From NCBI RefSeq assembly GCF_000340215.1, contig NW_006921537.1, positions 763,097 to 827,096 on the forward strand: a DNA stretch of 64,000 bases. The letters are read 5' to 3'. Source of the DNA: Pseudocercospora fijiensis CIRAD86 (lineage: Eukaryota > Ascomycota > Dothideomycetes > Mycosphaerellales > Mycosphaerellaceae). A program made the position numbers and the translations under genes. Shown here piece by piece: positions 34,256-44,700 of this stretch. The notes under the pieces are model-generated. The model had not been told where the DNA came from, searched no databases, and saw only the letters and a program-made list of their open reading frames with translations. Position 1 is the first letter of the stretch. Every line of letters begins with the position of its first letter.

Positions 34256-34848
34256 TTTATAGTAAAGGACGGAAACTAATACTACTACTACTACTACTAC
34301 TAGCTATAATAGTATAAGCCTCTAAAGGTAGTATAACCTATCGCAATATAGGTAGCTATACTTAGTAGAATAGGATAGTAGACTTGTAGCTTAAGCTATA
34401 GTAATTGGAGCCCTGTAACAGAGGTACTATTAGAGTATAATAGGAATAGTATATTTTAATTTTTACGAGGTTAATAATTTTGTCTCTCTACTAAAGGAGG
34501 CCTCTTTTATAGGCTAGCGACTAGCTATCCTATAAGGGTATAAAGCTAGTTACTAGCTAGTAATAGAAAGATAGGTTATAGAGCGTTTATTTCCGCTCTA
34601 TCTCGGTCGTAGAATAGTACTAGTAGCTCGTCGAGTTAGAATCTCTCTCTTACTAGTTATTAGATAATAAGCTAAAGGTAGTATCTAGCCTATAGAAGAG
34701 ATAAATATAATATAGAAGAGAGGCAGCTTATACTTATTCGTCTTATAAGTATAGTTAATAACTAAGGCGTAGCCTAACTCCTTATAGATTACTACTATCT
34801 TAGGGTTAACGAAGAATAGTACTAATAACCTATCCTTCCGTACCACCC
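34256..34848. mobile_element. short pogo-related or MITE-like element
   Basis: TA followed by AAGGACGGAAACTAATACTA and a CTA microsatellite starts a stretch resembling 19889-20160, the leader of the pogo element. About 590 bp later the text CTAATAACCTATCCTTCCGTA is a rough inverse of the start (its reverse begins TACGGAAGGATAGG), followed by normal gene-space DNA. TA at both ends would be the target duplication. No transposase is encoded. The terminal match is weak after RIP. Confidence 0.45.
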
Positions 34849-35267
34849 CCCACCGTGCTTCATCCTTCGCCTACCATCTTTTACACATGTCGACTGCGAG
34901 AGGTCGTCGTCGCCTTCTCATCAGCGATCAGGCCCGCAGCGCAGCACATCATTTACTGTATGTGCTGATCGAAGCACTCTGCCAATGGAAACAAGCCACA
35001 CCAAGGTTTCGCTCGCTCGCTTCAACGTGGGCCCTTCCTCGGGCGGTGCACGAATCCTGCTGCCTTTGCATCATTGTTTGTTTGCGGCGTACATGAGGCT
35101 GTGCAGCTGCGCTTGCTGTCTTCAGCTGGACTGGGGCAGCAGCTAGTCGATACCAATGTCACTACTACATCTACCTCAGCTCTTCTCCAGCTCAGGCATA
35201 TTTCTCTTTTGACACTGATATCCTAGCAGATTGATCCCTAGTTGAGAACCATTGTAGCGCTTCCAAG
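34849..35267 (+). promoter_or_regulatory. upstream region of the CVNH gene
   Basis: Normal composition. A small ORF at 34887-35096 is Arg-rich at its start and has no recognised motif; it may be an upstream ORF or chance. A pyrimidine-rich stretch at about 35167-35215 precedes the start codon, as is common in fungal promoters. Confidence 0.4.
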
Positions 35268-36350
35268 ATGACGAGAAACACCGGAGACAACTACCAGGAG
35301 AATCCCTATGGATATCCGCCACAACAGCAGCAGTATGGACCGCAATATGGCCAGTCTCAGCATTATGGCAATTATGGATCTGGAGAGCAACAGAGTCACC
35401 AACAATCCGGATACGGAGGCCACCAAGGAACAGCTCAGTCTTACTACGGTGGCAACGACCAGCCCTACCAGCAGTATCCGAATGATAGGCCATCTTACCC
35501 ACCACAAGGTGATCGCTATCAGGGCAGCCCAGCGCCATCGTACACGCCTGCACCACAGCAATACGGCGGCCCTGATCGGTTTGGCCAGAATAATTATGGG
35601 CAGCCAGCAGCTTCACACGACTATCCTCCCTACGGTCAGCGGTATCCGCAGCACCAGATGCAACAGCCAAGCGCTCAGGTGGATGAGTTCAGATCTCAGT
35701 TTGATCAACCAAATGCTCCTGGTCAGCCTGGCGGCCAGTATCCACCAGGATCCGATGCAGATCGAGGCATAATGGGTGCCTTGGCTGGAGGTGCAGCAGG
35801 CGCGTACGGCGGTCACAAGATGAACCACGGCATCCTTGGAGGTCTTGGTGGTGCTGTAGCTGGCTCCATGTTGGAAGACGCCTACAAGAAACACAACAAG
35901 AAAGACAAGAAAGACAAGAAGTACAAGAAACCCAAGTCCCGCCGTGGATCTAGCTCCAGCTCCAGCAGCAGTAGCTCGTCGAGCTCATCTGATGATGACA
36001 AAAAGAAGCGTCGTCACGCAGCAGGAGGTATGATGGCAGGCAATTTCCATGGTAGTTCCAGAAATGTTTACTTAGACGGTCGCAGCACGCTGGTAGCCGA
36101 ATGTGCCGACGTCAATGGCCATCACCATCGCACTGCTATCGATCTGAACGACTGCCTTACCAACACCAATGGCTCCTTGCATTGGGCTCGCGGAGGAAAC
36201 TTTGCTGCATCTGCACGACATATTCAACTGTTCGACAACGGCAATGGCCTGGAAGCAGAATTGGGAGACGGACGCGGCGGCTGGAAACATAACCGCATCA
36301 ACCTCAATGAGAGGATATCCAATGACAATGGTCGTCTTGTCATGCTCTGA
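35268..36350 (+). CDS. CVNH (cyanovirin-N homology) lectin-like protein with Gln/Tyr-rich N terminus
   Basis: An uninterrupted 360-residue frame. Residues 1-165 are rich in Gln, Tyr, Gly and Pro (repeated PPQQQQYG, QYPPG). Residues about 170-205 form a Gly-zipper segment (GALAGGAAGAYGGHK, GILGGLGGAVAGSML). A Lys-rich stretch and a run of 14 Ser with DDD follow. Residues about 256-360 form one CVNH domain: NFHGSSRNVYLDG, LVAECADVNG, AIDLNDCLTNTNG, LHWARGGNF and RINLNERISNDNGRL. CVNH domains bind carbohydrate. The Gly-zipper suggests membrane association; no signal peptide is seen. ATG context is CCAAGATGA. The long antisense frames here mirror its repeats. Confidence 0.88.
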   Translation: MTRNTGDNYQENPYGYPPQQQQYGPQYGQSQHYGNYGSGEQQSHQQSGYGGHQGTAQSYYGGNDQPYQQYPNDRPSYPPQGDRYQGSPAPSYTPAPQQYGGPDRFGQNNYGQPAASHDYPPYGQRYPQHQMQQPSAQVDEFRSQFDQPNAPGQPGGQYPPGSDADRGIMGALAGGAAGAYGGHKMNHGILGGLGGAVAGSMLEDAYKKHNKKDKKDKKYKKPKSRRGSSSSSSSSSSSSSSDDDKKKRRHAAGGMMAGNFHGSSRNVYLDGRSTLVAECADVNGHHHRTAIDLNDCLTNTNGSLHWARGGNFAASARHIQLFDNGNGLEAELGDGRGGWKHNRINLNERISNDNGRLVML

Positions 36351-36778
36351 CAGGACCCAGCGTACAGAAATCTCTTGAGTGGAAAGCAGCTAATGGAGGT
36401 TCAGATCCTATATCGGACTTGGTAGCGTATAATACATTCGCTCTCGCTCTCACGATCTGTAAGCAGAATCTTTTCCATCTCCATCGCACGTGAACGGTAG
36501 GACCCCTGCAGGTACAGCTTCAAAGTATCGACTGAAAAGGCATTGAGCTCTACCAGCTGTGCAGCAGTCACACCATGTCCATGAAGAGGGGCTTTGTGTA
36601 AGACATCATCTCACCGAACGAAAGAGTGTGGGAAGTATAACTTAGACGATCACTTTCGAGCATACGAGCACAGAAGAATCCCAAGTCTCTATCAACAAAA
36701 GAAGCCAACTCATCAGCCATCATCCTAAGACCACCCACAACAAATCACACATATAAAAACCCACATCCCCTCAAAACC
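36351..36778 (+). promoter_or_regulatory. CVNH 3' region and IF1 promoter
   Basis: No gene. An ATATAAAAAC box at 36751-36760 lies about 20 bp before the IF1 ATG, followed by a CA-rich leader. A CACGTG E-box occurs at about 36486 (CGCACGTGAACG). Confidence 0.45.
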
Positions 36779-37129
36779 ATGTCCCTCCCTCTCCGCCGCC
36801 TCCTCCCACACAAACCCCTCCATATCCACCCTCCCTCCCCAACCATCTACAAACGCCCCTTCACCCTCACCCTTACAAAATCCTACGCAGAAGGCGACAC
36901 GGGAGCTCCCCGCTTACACGGCGACAGCTGGACGAAACGCGAAAAAGCCGCGGAGGACATGTATATCAAAGGGCGAGAGAACAACCTTATAATGTTGTTA
37001 AAAGAGAAAATCGCGGCGCAGGAAGCGGTATTAGAGAAGGATAGGGCGATATTGGCCGCCATGGAGGATCAGTATGCACATGTTGTTGAGGGGACGTTTG
37101 ATACGGGGGGGAAGGTGGGGGAGATTTGA
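36779..37129 (+). CDS. INH1: mitochondrial F1Fo-ATPase inhibitor (IF1 family)
   Basis: A 116-residue frame. The N-terminal part (MSLPLRRLLPHKPLHIH...) is basic and free of acidic residues, as in a mitochondrial targeting peptide. The mature region has the IF1 signature: an acidic Gly-containing segment (YAEGDTGAPR), the inhibitory helix (SWTKREKAAEDMYIKGRE) and a coiled-coil tail (MLLKEKIAAQEAVLEKDR) that mediates dimer formation. IF1 binds the catalytic face of F1-ATPase and blocks ATP hydrolysis when the proton gradient collapses. Length is normal for fungi. The symbol follows the yeast orthologue by family resemblance. It converges on the gene at 37436. Confidence 0.85.
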   Translation: MSLPLRRLLPHKPLHIHPPSPTIYKRPFTLTLTKSYAEGDTGAPRLHGDSWTKREKAAEDMYIKGRENNLIMLLKEKIAAQEAVLEKDRAILAAMEDQYAHVVEGTFDTGGKVGEI

Positions 37130-37435
37130 TTTTGAAAAAAAGGGGGGGGGGGGGGGGGGTTGGAGTTGGGTGAATGGAAGGCGTTTGGAAATTTGGGGAA
37201 AAATCACGAGATCTTGGAAGTCCGACTGTACCTGGTAGAATGTATAAGTTTTTTTGGAGTTTGCATATTCATTATTCATGGGTATCTCGCTCAAACAACA
37301 ACAATAACAAAAACAAAACACAAGAGAGAGGACGTACTATACACGACCATGATCCATCCATCCGTCTCATCATACAACCATAACCAACCCAACCAAACCC
37401 TCCACCCTCCCTTCCATCCTCCTTCCTTCCCAACC
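37130..37435. terminator. convergent intergenic region with A7-G18 homopolymer
   Basis: Seven A (37135-37141) and eighteen G (37142-37159) begin six bases after the IF1 stop. The rest is A/C-rich (ACAACAACAATAACAAAAAC, about 37297) and would hold the 3' ends of both convergent genes. No gene seen. Confidence 0.5.
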
Positions 37436-38470
37436 TCAAAACCCCTCCTCCTCAACCCCGCCAAAAACCTCCCCCGCCCTCAAAAGTTCCCCATGCAAAC
37501 TCGTAACACAATCCGGCTCCAACTCCACAAAAGCCGCCACCGCACCCTCAACATCCATCCCCGTAACATCGACAAATTTCTGCAAACCATCCAACAGTCC
37601 CAAAACCTCCTTCCTCACTTCCATCCCCGCCACACAATTGATTAGAATATCCACACTCGGGGGCAAAACGTCGGAAAGATTCGAAATCTCCCCGTCAACG
37701 GCGTAGCTGGCGCCTAAATGGATGAGTTGGTCGGTGCGGTGGCGGAGGGTGGATGGGCAAGGGATGGAGGATGTCAGCAAAATTTTTGTTTCGGGGAGGG
37801 CGCGGCGGAGGAGTTGGGTCATGGCCGCGGCGAGGGGGGTTTGGCCTCCGACGATGAGGATGCGTTTATTGTTATACGAAGCGATTCCGGAATCAGCAGC
37901 GGGGTCTGGGGAAGCGGAGGGGGTGCGAACGAGGGGGATGTGGAGTTGTTCTTTTAGGATGCTGGCGGCGATGAGGAGGGAGGTCATGTAGGAAGTTGCT
38001 TGTTCGGGGGCCATTGTGTCGGGGACTTCGAGGGCGGCGTTGGTTTGGATGCGGAGGCGGAGGTTGTAGTTGTGGGCGGAGAGGAGGACGGGTTTTGGGG
38101 GGAGGATACAGGCCATTACGTGGTCGCCTGGGAGGAAGGGTTCGGTTAGGGTGGTGGCGTCGTTGACGAGGATTCCTGAGACGGCGATTCCGACTGAGAG
38201 GGGAAGGGCGAAGAGGTCGGGTCCTTTGGTTAGGCCGATGAAGTTTGAGGAGGTGTTTGATGCTGATGCTGCCGAGGAAAATTCCATGAGAAGTTCGTCG
38301 TGTGGAGCGGCTGTGATGTCGAGTGTTGTTGGGCTATCTGGGTTGAGAAGGTCGTCGTGTGGAAGGATAGCGTCTTGTAGATCGATCATAGCTGGTTTTG
38401 TGGTTCGTCTAACGTCCTCCATGGCTGTCGGTGTGGTAGCATAGTCTTTTAATGTGACTATTTGCTCCAT
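37436..38470 (-). CDS. MDR-family (zinc-less alcohol dehydrogenase-like / enoyl reductase) oxidoreductase
   Basis: A 344-residue uninterrupted frame. The N-terminal half resembles the GroES-like fold: VGIAVSGILVNDATTL, then EPFLPGDHVMACILPP. The second half is a Rossmann-type nucleotide-binding domain: KRILIVGGQTPLAAAMTQLL, HLGASYAVDG and VDILINCVAG. This matches medium-chain dehydrogenase/reductases of the quinone oxidoreductase / enoyl reductase group, which reduce C=C or C=O bonds with NADPH. The glycine motif is VGGQTPLAA rather than AAxGxVG, and zinc-ligand cysteines are absent. The substrate is unknown. The end is Glu/Gly-rich and may be slightly mis-read. It is antisense to two overlapping frames that are shadows. 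Confidence 0.68.
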   Translation of the reverse strand: MEQIVTLKDYATTPTAMEDVRRTTKPAMIDLQDAILPHDDLLNPDSPTTLDITAAPHDELLMEFSSAASASNTSSNFIGLTKGPDLFALPLSVGIAVSGILVNDATTLTEPFLPGDHVMACILPPKPVLLSAHNYNLRLRIQTNAALEVPDTMAPEQATSYMTSLLIAASILKEQLHIPLVRTPSASPDPAADSGIASYNNKRILIVGGQTPLAAAMTQLLRRALPETKILLTSSIPCPSTLRHRTDQLIHLGASYAVDGEISNLSDVLPPSVDILINCVAGMEVRKEVLGLLDGLQKFVDVTGMDVEGAVAAFVELEPDCVTSLHGELLRAGEVFGGVEEEGF

Positions 38471-39488
38471 TGTGGTGGTTCAGTGTGTATGATTGTTGGT
38501 GGTGATTTCACTGTCAGCTGCCTGCATCTGCGGTGTGTACTCCTGGATGTGGTTGTTTTGGAACTACAAGACCGGAGAGGGAGAGAAGACAGCTAATGTG
38601 GTTGTTGTATGCAAGTGTTCGAGCCTCACGGGTCGAGAGTTCGAAATGACCGAATAAATGTAGTCCGAGTCAGTGATCTGCGTCAGGACGGGTGGTATGA
38701 GTTTGATGTATGCAGGTATCCCCCCAAGCACAAACCGCATTCTGGGATCTGAACACCTGCTTGCTTTCTCACCTGAAGCAATCTTTTACTGCTCTTTACA
38801 AGCTCTTTACAAGCAAGTTTTAAGTTCGCTCACCACCCCGCCGCCGCTCCCCGTCTAGAGTTTGCAATGACCCAATGGCTGCAGCCTGACTCAGTGACCT
38901 GCAGCGGATTCGGTCACCATCGATCGCAGAACTTCAAGACATCACAACGACGCCCATGCGGATGAACGACTCGAACGGCAATGCCCATGAGTCTGATCAT
39001 CTCTGACGTGCAGTTTTCGAGCCTGAGAGCGGGTCTTAGAGGAAGACTGTATCGAGCTGAACAGCGTCCGTGCGCGGCGCAGTGAGGATCGTGCCGCGAA
39101 CACCCTCTTGGGCGAATGAGAGGCTTCTGCTGAGGCACCGCAGCTATAAGAGTACGATAATAGTAACATTTGGTATCTGCGGCATTAGAGTGGATGCTGA
39201 AGAGGAAGAATTGCCACTCCACGTCCCTTACGTTCCCAGTCCAGTGACGCGTCAAGTCCATCAAATACACCTGCGCTACTGCCCGAGGACGATGAACAGA
39301 GCCTGACAATCGCGTTTGGAAAGCCGGAGGTTGGGGACATTACATAAACTCTCGAAAATGTTTAAGAAGCCCATTTGTCTTCATCGCTGAAAGATGAAAG
39401 AATGGGGTTGATTCTTTCCCAAGACTGATTCGTCCAAGATCGTAGCACCATTCAATGCAATAGTACGTGTATCAACAAATTCGTCATA
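38471..39488. other. intergenic region, no convincing gene
   Basis: About 1 kb of normal composition between two genes. Two AP-1/Gcn4-type cores occur: GAGTCA near 38666 and TGACTCA near 38888, both followed by GTGA(T/C)CTGC. Overlapping open frames on both strands (38914-39309 and 39070-39306) have no recognisable domain. It probably holds the promoter of the minus-strand gene at 38470 and the 3' region of the gene at 39489. Confidence 0.5.
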
Positions 39489-41024
39489 TCATGACGCCTT
39501 TCTACTCATGTCTCTTTCGCGTGGACTGCTCCCGCCACGACTGCCCTCACCTCTTCTCTGACTGCGAACAGGAATCGGCGTAGGACTGACTTCTTTGAGT
39601 GGTCCTGTACCCTCACTCTCAACGACTTCCACACTCTTTCCGCCTTCCGAGTCATCGTCATCATGCATGATCATCCTCCTCTCCTCTTCGCCATCGTCGT
39701 CTCCCCCTACTGGCGAATATTTCTGCCCTGAACCCTTTTTCTTGTCCATGATGAAGCTGTCGATGATCCAGTACTGGACGGCGTTCATTGCGAGCGGGAA
39801 GATGAACATGGCGAATGTGATTTGGAGGGCCTCGTTGCCTTCAGTCCATCGTAGTGCCCAGTCACCAACCCATGGTAACCACGGAAGCATCTCGAAGAGG
39901 ACGAAGACGAATAGCTTCATAAAGGTGAGGCCGATGCAGTAGATGAGCAGCTGTTTGAGGTACCACGTCACTCGTGGTGGTTGATCGTAGTGACCTGACT
40001 TGATGGATTCTGGTGGGTTGGCGAGTGGGGTCCGTCGGAAGAGAGCGTGCAAGATCTTGAGCAGGACGTAGAGGACTGGCACGCCGATTGTGGTCTGCAA
40101 GAGTAGTCAGTACGGTGTGGCGCTCAAAATTATCGGTCAGACCCTTTCACTCACATCAATAGCCAGATTCAGCAGGTAGAAGCTGCATGGGTTTGGCCTC
40201 CGTCCTTCTGGTGTCTGACTGTCCTTTCCTGCCACATTCGCAGCAGCATTCGCGATATCCGCACTGCCAAGCATGCTCATGGCCAGATTGATGACATGGA
40301 GCAACATGCTGCCGAAGAGCTGCTTGCTAACATCAAAGAAGAAGATCTTCCATGGCCGCTTAGACACTTCTCTCCACCTCTTGTACACAAGAGTCAAGAC
40401 GGCCAGAAATCCGAGTGCACCTTGAACGAGAAGCGCAAATGGACCGAGAAGGTGGCATTTGGCTTGCTTCTCGGGCTGATCATCATCTGGCGGCAAGATG
40501 CCTTCCTCTTTCAGTTGGTCGACGCTCTCGGGTGGCGTTGGTGGTGCTGTCGCTATGCTGATACTCTCTTCTGTTGCTGAGGACTCGGCATCGTCGCTCA
40601 GGTTGACGATGTCCATCAACTTGGTCTCAAATACGAGGGTAGCTTTCGGCGGAATTGGTCCGGCACCAGAGTCCCCATATGCAAGGTCGGGAGGTATGGT
40701 CAGCTTCCTGCTCTGTCCTATGCACATGCCCAGCAGTCCCTCGTCCCAACCCTGGATGACTTGTCCATCACCAATCTTGAACTCGAGAGGCTCCCCACGC
40801 GAATAGGACTCATCGAATTCGCTGCCATCGGACAGCAGGGTGCCTTTGTAATGTACCGATATGGTATCATGAGCTCGCGTTGGTCGATGGCATGTTACTG
40901 GGCCGGAGGTGGTTTCGATGATGAGGCCATCGGGTCGCGTGTCTGTTTCGGCGGCAGCGAGTGTGGGCGTGGAAAGCAGCAGCGCCGTCTGCCACAGAGA
41001 TGCGCTGAGAGAGCGCATAATCAA
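39489..41024 (-). CDS. ER FKBP-type prolyl isomerase fused to STIMATE/YPL162c-type membrane protein (2 exons)
   Basis: Exons 41024-40155 and 40094-39489 (minus) join over a 60-nt phase-0 intron to about 491 residues. Residues 1-25 form a signal peptide (MRSLSASLWQTALLLS; a second ATG lies two codons in). Residues about 50-140 are a complete FKBP domain: ISVHYKGTL, FDESYSRGEP, GQVIQGWDEGLLGMCIGQ, RKLTIPPDLAYGD, IPPKATLVFETKLMDI. After an acidic linker comes the STIMATE family (TMEM110, yeast YPL162c): CHLLGPFALLVQGALG, YKRWREVSKRPWKIFFFDVS, NPCSFYLLNLAID, then across the intron TTIGVPVLYVLLKI, with about five membrane helices and a Ser/Arg/Glu-rich tail. STIMATE proteins sit in ER or vacuole membranes. 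Having both in one frame is unusual as far as I know; a missed promoter or splice could still separate them. Confidence 0.82.
40095..40154 (-). other. intron of the FKBP-STIMATE gene (60 nt)
   Basis: Minus-strand donor GTGAGTGA and acceptor TCTTGCAG. Splicing joins LNLAID to TTIGVPVLY, which matches the uninterrupted family sequence; unspliced reading ends within seven codons. Confidence 0.88.
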
Positions 41025-41700
41025 AGTCGGGGCTATCGCATATGGCTCTGGGGGTTGCTGGCGACGTAAGACGAGGCGTAAGCTGCTGACGACTTAAGGC
41101 AAGTGGATCTGTGATTCTGTAGAACTATGGGGTAGGACTAGTGCAGTGCCGACTGTATTCACGGCGTGTGTATGGTAGAATAGTCGAATACTGTGAACTT
41201 TCCTCTCAGGGACAAATACGAGGCAGCAGGGAATGAGCGGGAGGGCGAGAAGCGTGAGATGGAGATTTGACGCTTGACCTCAGACCTGGTCAAAGCCAGG
41301 TGCGCATGCATGAGCTCATGACCATACCAACACGTGCTGCTGGTGTGGCTGCGAAGGCCAACAATACATGTACCTTCCTTTCTCCGCCAACCTATGTGCT
41401 GATGAGTATGGACGCATTCAACCATTGGTCATCCAGTGCCTATGGGAAAGGGAGATGTCTTGGCTGAGGGTACGAGTACGAGGGGCAAGGCAGATTCGGG
41501 CTCCATGCATTTTGTGTAGGTAGCACCACCACCACCACCACCACCACCGGATGGCCGTGGTCATGGTGATATAGCCGGCTACATCGATGTCACTGAACGA
41601 ACAAGCCTGACGAGTCGCGAACATTCACCTACACTCCTCCGAGACGTCTGCTGCCCCTGTCGAGCCGCACGTCCAAGCCTGATTGTGCTGCTGGCTGCAG
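41025..41700. promoter_or_regulatory. upstream region of FKBP-STIMATE and edge of the gene island
   Basis: Normal composition up to about 41700. A CACCAC trinucleotide microsatellite (about 41523-41548) and an ACACGTGC E-box-like site (about 41331) are present. Small frames on both strands have no motif. RIP-type composition begins near 41740. Confidence 0.45.
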
Positions 41701-41739
41701 GTACACGGAGCCTTTAGAGCCCGACTCCAGCGTAAAGCA

Positions 41740-44700
41740 GAGAAATCTGCGGTTGACTACGCTAAAAGCGGAGTTGACTAACGTCCGTATAGCCGAGTCT
41801 GTACGTAACCGTATATATAGTTAGCCGCAAATTAGCGCCTACGTATCTACTTTCCTACTAATCGACTAATTCTTTCCCTTCCCTTTCCTTCTACTATACG
41901 AATGCCCGCTTCTTAGACTATACAGATTACGAGCACCGAACAAAACTACTATCTAAAGTACCGACCAAAGCTATAGAGACTCTATTAACCTTTCTTCCCT
42001 ATATATAGGAAGATTATAAACATAAATATTCTAATAAGCTCATCTCGTATACCGAGTCTATTAACGAGCGCGTATATATAAGTATATAGATATATATACC
42101 CTTTAGCTTACCGAGATATAGGCCTCTAATATCTTTACGTTAGGAATGCTTACGGAAGAAGATCGCATCGCCTTAGAGGCTATAGAAGATAAGCAGCTAG
42201 AAAGCAACATTATAGGCTTAGCTATAGCTAATAGTATGCCTATACTTTCTAACAAGACTTAGCTACTTCCTCGACCCGGGCCTACCCTTATTATAAATGC
42301 TATATATGCCCCGCTTTCTGTTAAGCATATCGAACATATTGCTACGATACTAGAATACCTAAGTAGTTATAACTATAGCTATATATATATCGTTCTACTT
42401 GCGGATTACTATAACTATACCGATCTTATCCTAGAGAACGTTATAAAGATTCCGGCCGTTCTTGAATATAGAGTATATATAGGCGTGTATATTGTCATAT
42501 ATATACTAATATATATTAGATACAATATAGGGTAAGGCAGCCCTATTCCCCGAAGGAAACTAAAGCGTCGTACTTTAATAGCGTATCCTATGTTCGGGTA
42601 CGGAAGAATTGTAGCGGTATTAAGATATGTTAATATGCTTGCTTATATCTCCGGGAGGGCGCTGCGCACTATCGCCTTACGGACGAGTACCTAAACTAGA
42701 GGGTTAATTCTATACCTCCGCTCGTAAGGATATTCGTACTAAGAGGAGAAGAGACGCAATACCGGGTAGAGAACTCATATACGTATATATATCCGTAGTT
42801 GGATAGTTTACCGAGTACTAACCTATAGGCATAGGCTTTGGTATATAGCATAAGCAAGATTCCGGTCGAGAAAAGCCTACGACGATTAACGCGAAGATTG
42901 TAGTTTAACGCACGAGGAGGCAGAGACGCCTATAAGTAATTAGTTATATATATAGGCATATCTATAGCTAACTGTATAGACGCTAGCTAGTTATTACTAG
43001 TACTCACTCGTATATACCAACTACTATGCACACCTACGACTATTATGCTTCCGCTAAGTTATTCTAAAAGAAGGGAAATAGTCAATCGATATACTTAAGG
43101 ACTTCTTCCAAAATCTACTAGCAGGTCCGACTAACGTTTGTACGGTTGTTAAGCCGACAAAGGTAGTTTATACGACATGCCGTAGGTACGTCTAGACCTA
43201 TAGGCATAGATTAGCTAACACCGCGTAGAAGTCGATTACCTATAAGGGCAGGGCAAGCTCGTTACGTAAGAGTGTAAGGTCAAGTTCGATTTCATCGTCC
43301 CGCGCGATCCTATAAGGACGCCCTATATAATAATCGTATCTCGGGGCAAATATACGTATGCACTACCCCCTCCGACGAAAGTCCCTACTCTTATCGAGGA
43401 AGAGCTAAAGGAATTGATTAAGAAGTGCATTTCGCCGGACCTAATAACGGGTATATATATAGCTATACCTATAGACTTCCGCTTACGTAGTCCTTAGCCC
43501 GATTCTAGGTCTATCCGATGTTGCAGCAGTTCCTTAATGAAAAAGGGGTACTATCACTTGCTAAGCTCTATATTGCTTTAAACAATACTTCGCGCTTAAC
43601 CGCGATAATAGTAAAGCTTAAGCATACGGAGTATAGTCACCTTCGCGATATTAACGCAGTAGAATAGGCATATAAACAGCAGAAACTCAACCCGAAGACT
43701 GTACGTCCTTATCTATAGCTATAGATGCTAATATACGCTAATTTAGTAGCAATACATCTAAGACGTATATATCTCCCCTGTAGGCATATAGACAGTAGTA
43801 TGCTTTTATAGGGAACAAGCAGAGATCTTTACGTCTCTCTAGTTATTCGACGTCGATATATCCTATAAACGTATCGCAGGATCTAATATAAACGAGGTCA
43901 TCTTTGCGGTTGAGTTAGGTCAGAATAGAAAGCGTATATATAGGCTAACCTATAGCTATATACCTGCTAATAAGATAGTCTTCACCTTAGCTCGGGTTAT
44001 CTGCAACGAGAAGAATACTAATCGGATATATTATCTCGTATAGAAGCGCCTATTTACGACCTTAGCGGCTGTCGTAGGTATAGGCAGATGTAGGTAGGTA
44101 TATATCTACGGGGATACGGACGGGTAGCACTATATCGCAGTCGATCAGCTCGGGTGCTAATATACTAGTATCTATACCCTAGCCTATGCCCGTACCTATA
44201 CTAACCTGTAGGCCTTAGTCTCTACCTACACGAAATCGACCCCCTCTATACGGCGGAGTATCACCTATAGCATATACTTATACTCTGTCGTATACACTTT
44301 ATTAGGAACGTAGACAAGGTTATAAGCAAATAGCGTAGTAGGGTTACTACAAAAGAGCGAGAAGATATACTATCCCTTATCGACGCTCCGAGTAGGTAGG
44401 AGTACTATACGATTATCGGCATCCTCTAACGTACGTCTATATATATAGCTATAGATATTCGCTAATGTATATAGGGTCCTGGAACAAAGATCTCCGTAAC
44501 TAGGCGACGAACAAGAAAAACGATGTTATTACAGCCGCGCTTAACCCCGAGTGTACGCTTATAAACAAGGATATATATAGAAGCAGACGGGCGGATACAA
44601 ATGCTAACAAACAAACGGGATATAAGTTATACTCATTCGGAACCGACCTACCTTTAATAATAGGTATTTCTAGAGCTGCGACTATAGATATGCGCGATGT

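Noticed and set aside
34887..35096. 69-residue ORF upstream of CVNH
   Set aside because: No domain, no homology seen; kept only as a possible upstream ORF.
35176..35894. Long minus-strand frames under the CVNH gene
   Set aside because: They arise from the Gln/Tyr/Gly-rich codon repetition of the plus-strand gene and have no domain.
37718..38444. Plus-strand frames across the MDR oxidoreductase
   Set aside because: Gly/Arg-rich shadows of the minus-strand gene; no motif.
38914..39309. Minus-strand 131-residue ORF in the 1 kb gap
   Set aside because: No recognisable motif and overlapped by an equally open plus-strand frame.
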